Of a stretch of DNA of 23,637 nt, positions 21,930 through 23,637 are shown piece after piece. The stretch covers positions 1-23,637 of the forward strand of contig CAXMRU010000282.1 of NCBI GenBank assembly GCA_964195715.1, read 5' to 3'. Source of the stretch: Benthicola sp964195715. GTDB lineage: Bacteria > Gemmatimonadota > Gemmatimonadetes > Palauibacterales > Palauibacteraceae. The translations under genes were made by a program, and so were the position numbers. Every line of letters starts with the position of its first letter. Within the stretch, counting starts at the first letter, position 1. The notes beneath the pieces were generated by a model that was not told the origin of the DNA, ran no database searches, and saw nothing but the letters and a program-made list of their open reading frames with translations.

Positions 21930-22871
21930 ATGAAGAAACTCCTCTTGTTGGCCGTTCTACTGTTCACCTTCGGCGCCTGCACGGGCGATACAGGGCCGAC
22001 GGGCCCTGCTGGCGCAGATGGCGCAGGCGGCGCTGCCGGTGCGGACGGAACGGACGGTGCGGATGGAACGGACGGTGCGGACGGCGAGGACTTCCCTGGA
22101 CCGCTGCCCGACGAATATATCAACGCGGATGGGATCCTGGGCGGAGCGGCGTACGCGAAATGGTGGGAGACCGATGCGGGCGGCACCGGAGACAACGGGG
22201 CCGCCGTGCCGGCGGACTTCCACCGCTGCAAGGCGTGCCACGCGTGGGACGGAATGGGCAACTCAGCATCCTACGCGAACCGGACGGGGCAGAGCACGCT
22301 GAATGCAAACCGTCCGGACGTGTCCTCTGTCAACCTGCGGGCTTCGGCCGCGGGCAACACGGTGCAGGGACTGTTCGATCTGATCTTGCGTTCGCCGGGA
22401 CGCACGATCGACGCGATGGACAACACCCACCCCGACTACTCCACAAACCTCACCGTGAGCCAGGTGTGGAACCTGGTCAAGTTCATGCGGGAGGAGTGGA
22501 TCGAGCCGACGGATCTGTATGATCTGGAGGTGGTTGGATCGGCCATGTTCGTGGACTACACGGTCGATCCGGCCGCCGTAGTGGCGCCGACGCTCGTGAT
22601 CTCGAACGTGGGGGCACTGGGCGATGAGGCGGCGGGGCAAACGCTGTACTCATCGACGTGTGCCGCATGCCACGGGGCTGACGGGACATCCATAGACTTG
22701 GGAGGCCGAAGCCTGGGCCAGTTCATCCGCGAGAAGCCGTGGGAGGGATGGTTCAAGGCGAAGTTCGGTGAGGCGGGCGCCATGGTCCCGGGCCTGATCA
22801 CCGACACCGGGGAAATGCAGGACCTGTACGCGACCCTGGCCAACGCGACCAACTTCCCCGACCTGCCGTAA
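21930..22871 (+). CDS. lipoprotein diheme cytochrome c with collagen-like stalk
   Basis: 313 residues. The ATG has a modest AGGGG eight bases upstream. The lipoprotein signal ends at FGAC with lipidated Cys17. Twelve uninterrupted Gly-X-Y triplets follow (residues 19-54), acidic and Pro-poor after the first few. They are encoded partly by an 18-bp tandem repeat (22041-22058 and 22059-22076). The rest is a cytochrome region with hemes at C99-K-A-C102-H103 and C243-A-A-C246-H247, with candidate Met ligands late in the chain (GAMVPG, GEMQDLY). A lipid anchor plus a rod-like, possibly trimeric stalk would hold the hemes away from a membrane, perhaps at the cell surface. The upstream sigma54 promoter places it in the same regulon as the divergent respiratory operon. 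Confidence 0.9.
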   Translation: MKKLLLLAVLLFTFGACTGDTGPTGPAGADGAGGAAGADGTDGADGTDGADGEDFPGPLPDEYINADGILGGAAYAKWWETDAGGTGDNGAAVPADFHRCKACHAWDGMGNSASYANRTGQSTLNANRPDVSSVNLRASAAGNTVQGLFDLILRSPGRTIDAMDNTHPDYSTNLTVSQVWNLVKFMREEWIEPTDLYDLEVVGSAMFVDYTVDPAAVVAPTLVISNVGALGDEAAGQTLYSSTCAACHGADGTSIDLGGRSLGQFIREKPWEGWFKAKFGEAGAMVPGLITDTGEMQDLYATLANATNFPDLP

Positions 22872-22902
22872 CGCGGGGCGAGGCTCACGCTCTCTGCACT
22901 GG

Positions 22903-22929
22903 GCGCTCCCGGCAGGCCTCCGGGAGCGC
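22903..22929 (+). terminator. strong hairpin downstream of the cytochrome gene
   Basis: A perfect 10-bp GC-rich stem (GCGCTCCCGG at 22903-22912, CCGGGAGCGC at 22920-22929) with a seven-base loop starts 31 bases after the TAA. No T run follows, so it may act with Rho or as a 3' stabiliser. Confidence 0.5.
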
Positions 22930-23128
22930 GAGGGAGTGGGGAAGGACCTGCGAATGCCGGTCCCCTCCGTAGTCCGGTTTCTGCTCTCCCGCACTCACGT
23001 GCAAGCCGGGCTGCGACAGGGGACTCGGGGGAGCCGGGAGAGGAGTTAGCCGACTCAGGTAGTTTCGGCGAAATCCTTCGGAAAGCGTACTTCAACTACT
23101 GTAACCCAAAGTGCACCCTGACTAACGG

Positions 23129-23248
23129 TACTTAGAGGGACTCAGAAGGACCTAGAAGGAAAGCTCCCGAAAGTAAGTCCGACTCAGAAGGACTGTTAGG
23201 GACTTAGAGGGACTTACAGGGAAAGCTCAGATCGGTCTTGAAAACCGG
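23129..23248 (+). repeat. 10-bp phased repeats ending in a tRNA-Ser anticodon arm
   Basis: Block 1 (23129-23168) has units TACTTAGAGG, GACTCAGAAG, GACCTAGAAG and GAAAGCTCCC. Block 2 (23181-23230) has GACTCAGAAG, GACTGTTAGG, GACTTAGAGG, GACTTACAGG and GAAAGCTCAG. Units are exactly 10 bp and both blocks end with GAAAGCTC. Block 2 runs into TCGGT-CTTGAAA-ACCGG (23232-23248), a tRNA-Ser anticodon arm with anticodon TGA. The last 50 bases match 2536-2585 with three mismatches. No variable or T arm follows, so only the core remains. Likely arm and core sites of an integrative element. Confidence 0.65.
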
Positions 23249-23463
23249 TGCAACCACTCCGCCCGTGACTACTCATTCTTTTTGCAGCCGAAAAAGTCCC
23301 TGTGCTCTTCGCTCCATCCAGAATCCGCTTCGCCGTCCCAGGTGTGCGGGGGCACTCCCGGAAGTTCGTTGGCGCCGCCGAAGCGGCGACGCTCCAGAGG
23401 GTCAAGTAGCGAAATCCGCACACTAATCGGCACACTAGCGGTCCCTGGAATCCCGTAAGTCTA
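23249..23463. other. noncoding stretch between two tRNA remnants
   Basis: I see no credible gene here. The only clear structure is a 12-bp tandem repeat, ATCCGCACACTA (23414-23425) and ATCGGCACACTA (23426-23437), 27 bases from the tRNA-Arg fragment. A 46-codon frame without a start that ends at TAG near 23408 matches nothing I recognise. Confidence 0.4.
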
Positions 23464-23510
23464 TGACCCCGGCGTGACTCGAACACGCGACCTTCGGATT
23501 AGGAATCCGA
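23464..23510 (-). pseudogene. 3' fragment of tRNA-Arg(CCT)
   Basis: Minus strand: complete anticodon arm TCGGA-TTCCTAA-TCCGA (anticodon CCT), variable loop AGGTC, T arm GCGTG-TTCGAGT-CACGC, acceptor strand CGGGGTC and discriminator A at 23464. Where the D arm and the GACCCCG 5' acceptor strand should be (23511 upward), the sequence is unrelated. As with the other two fragments, the break is at the anticodon stem. The inserted DNA therefore lies to the right, beyond the window. Confidence 0.8.
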
Positions 23511-23577
23511 CTTCGATGAGAGACGGTTTCCAACGACCACCTCACACCGGGCGTCGCTTCGGTGAGCGCTCGGCGCC

Positions 23578-23601
23578 AAACATGTAGACAAACATGGACA
23601 C
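23578..23601. repeat. 12-bp tandem repeat near the tRNA-Arg break
   Basis: AAACATGTAGAC is followed directly by AAACATGGACAC, differing at three positions. It lies 67 bases inside the sequence that replaces the tRNA-Arg 5' half. It may be an arm-type site pair; two copies are weak evidence. Confidence 0.35.
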
Positions 23602-23637
23602 CCGTTTTCGGGCGATGCAGGAAGCGGCTGCGAGAAC

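Noticed and set aside
22041..22076. 18-bp tandem repeat as a CRISPR or satellite
   Set aside because: It lies in frame inside the Gly-X-Y coding region and is explained by the collagen-like triplets.
23270..23408. Short open frame as a possible integrase C-terminus
   Set aside because: It has no start codon and no tyrosine-recombinase motif; the residues ending ATLQRVK match nothing I can name.

Overview
This is a GC-rich bacterial window. Secretion signals ending in A-Q, a Ser/Thr kinase fused to other domains, large c-type cytochromes and an alternative-complex-III-like respiratory cluster suggest an uncultured Gemmatimonadota or similar lineage; that placement is inference. No intact tRNA, rRNA, CRISPR array, integrase or transposase was found.

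Left part (1-6300), accessory DNA. It holds the tail of an alpha/beta hydrolase (1-153), two paralogous secreted beta-lactamase-fold serine hydrolases (minus strand, 322-1920 and 2694-4301) on either side of a small membrane protein and a 3' fragment of tRNA-Ser(CGA), then a Tat-exported alpha/beta hydrolase (4489-5760) and a 3' fragment of tRNA-Pro(GGG) with its own terminator. Both tRNA fragments are cut at the anticodon arm and adjoin helically phased 10-bp repeats, the layout expected of attachment sites left by tRNA-targeting integrative elements.

Middle (6298-9926), minus strand: a 979-residue kinase / PEGA-like / FGE-like / alpha-beta hydrolase fusion, a tiny coiled-coil ORF and a lipoprotein. 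The lipoprotein's 5' flank carries a fossil of the serine-hydrolase translation start.

Right part (10133-22871), a coherent respiratory module. A minus-strand operon of seven genes starts at 18069: monoheme cytochrome c, membrane-anchored pentaheme cytochrome, Tat-exported molybdopterin oxidoreductase, four-cluster ferredoxin, ten-helix NrfD/ActC-like quinol subunit and two tetraheme cytochromes. Divergently lie a Cache-HAMP sensor kinase and an NtrC-type sigma54 activator, followed by a lipoprotein diheme cytochrome on a collagen-like Gly-X-Y stalk. I find near-consensus sigma54 -24/-12 promoters before both the seven-gene operon and the collagen-stalk cytochrome. Each is preceded by a pair of similar 16-bp sites spaced exactly 22 bp apart. 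The reading is a self-contained sigma54 regulon: the two-component pair senses a signal outside the cytoplasmic membrane and turns on both a quinol-linked electron transfer complex and a surface cytochrome.

Far right (22872-23637): noncoding DNA with another phased-repeat array ending in a tRNA-Ser anticodon arm (50 bp, three mismatches from the copy at 2536) and a 3' fragment of tRNA-Arg(CCT). The window thus appears to be an island built by repeated insertion at tRNA anticodon arms.
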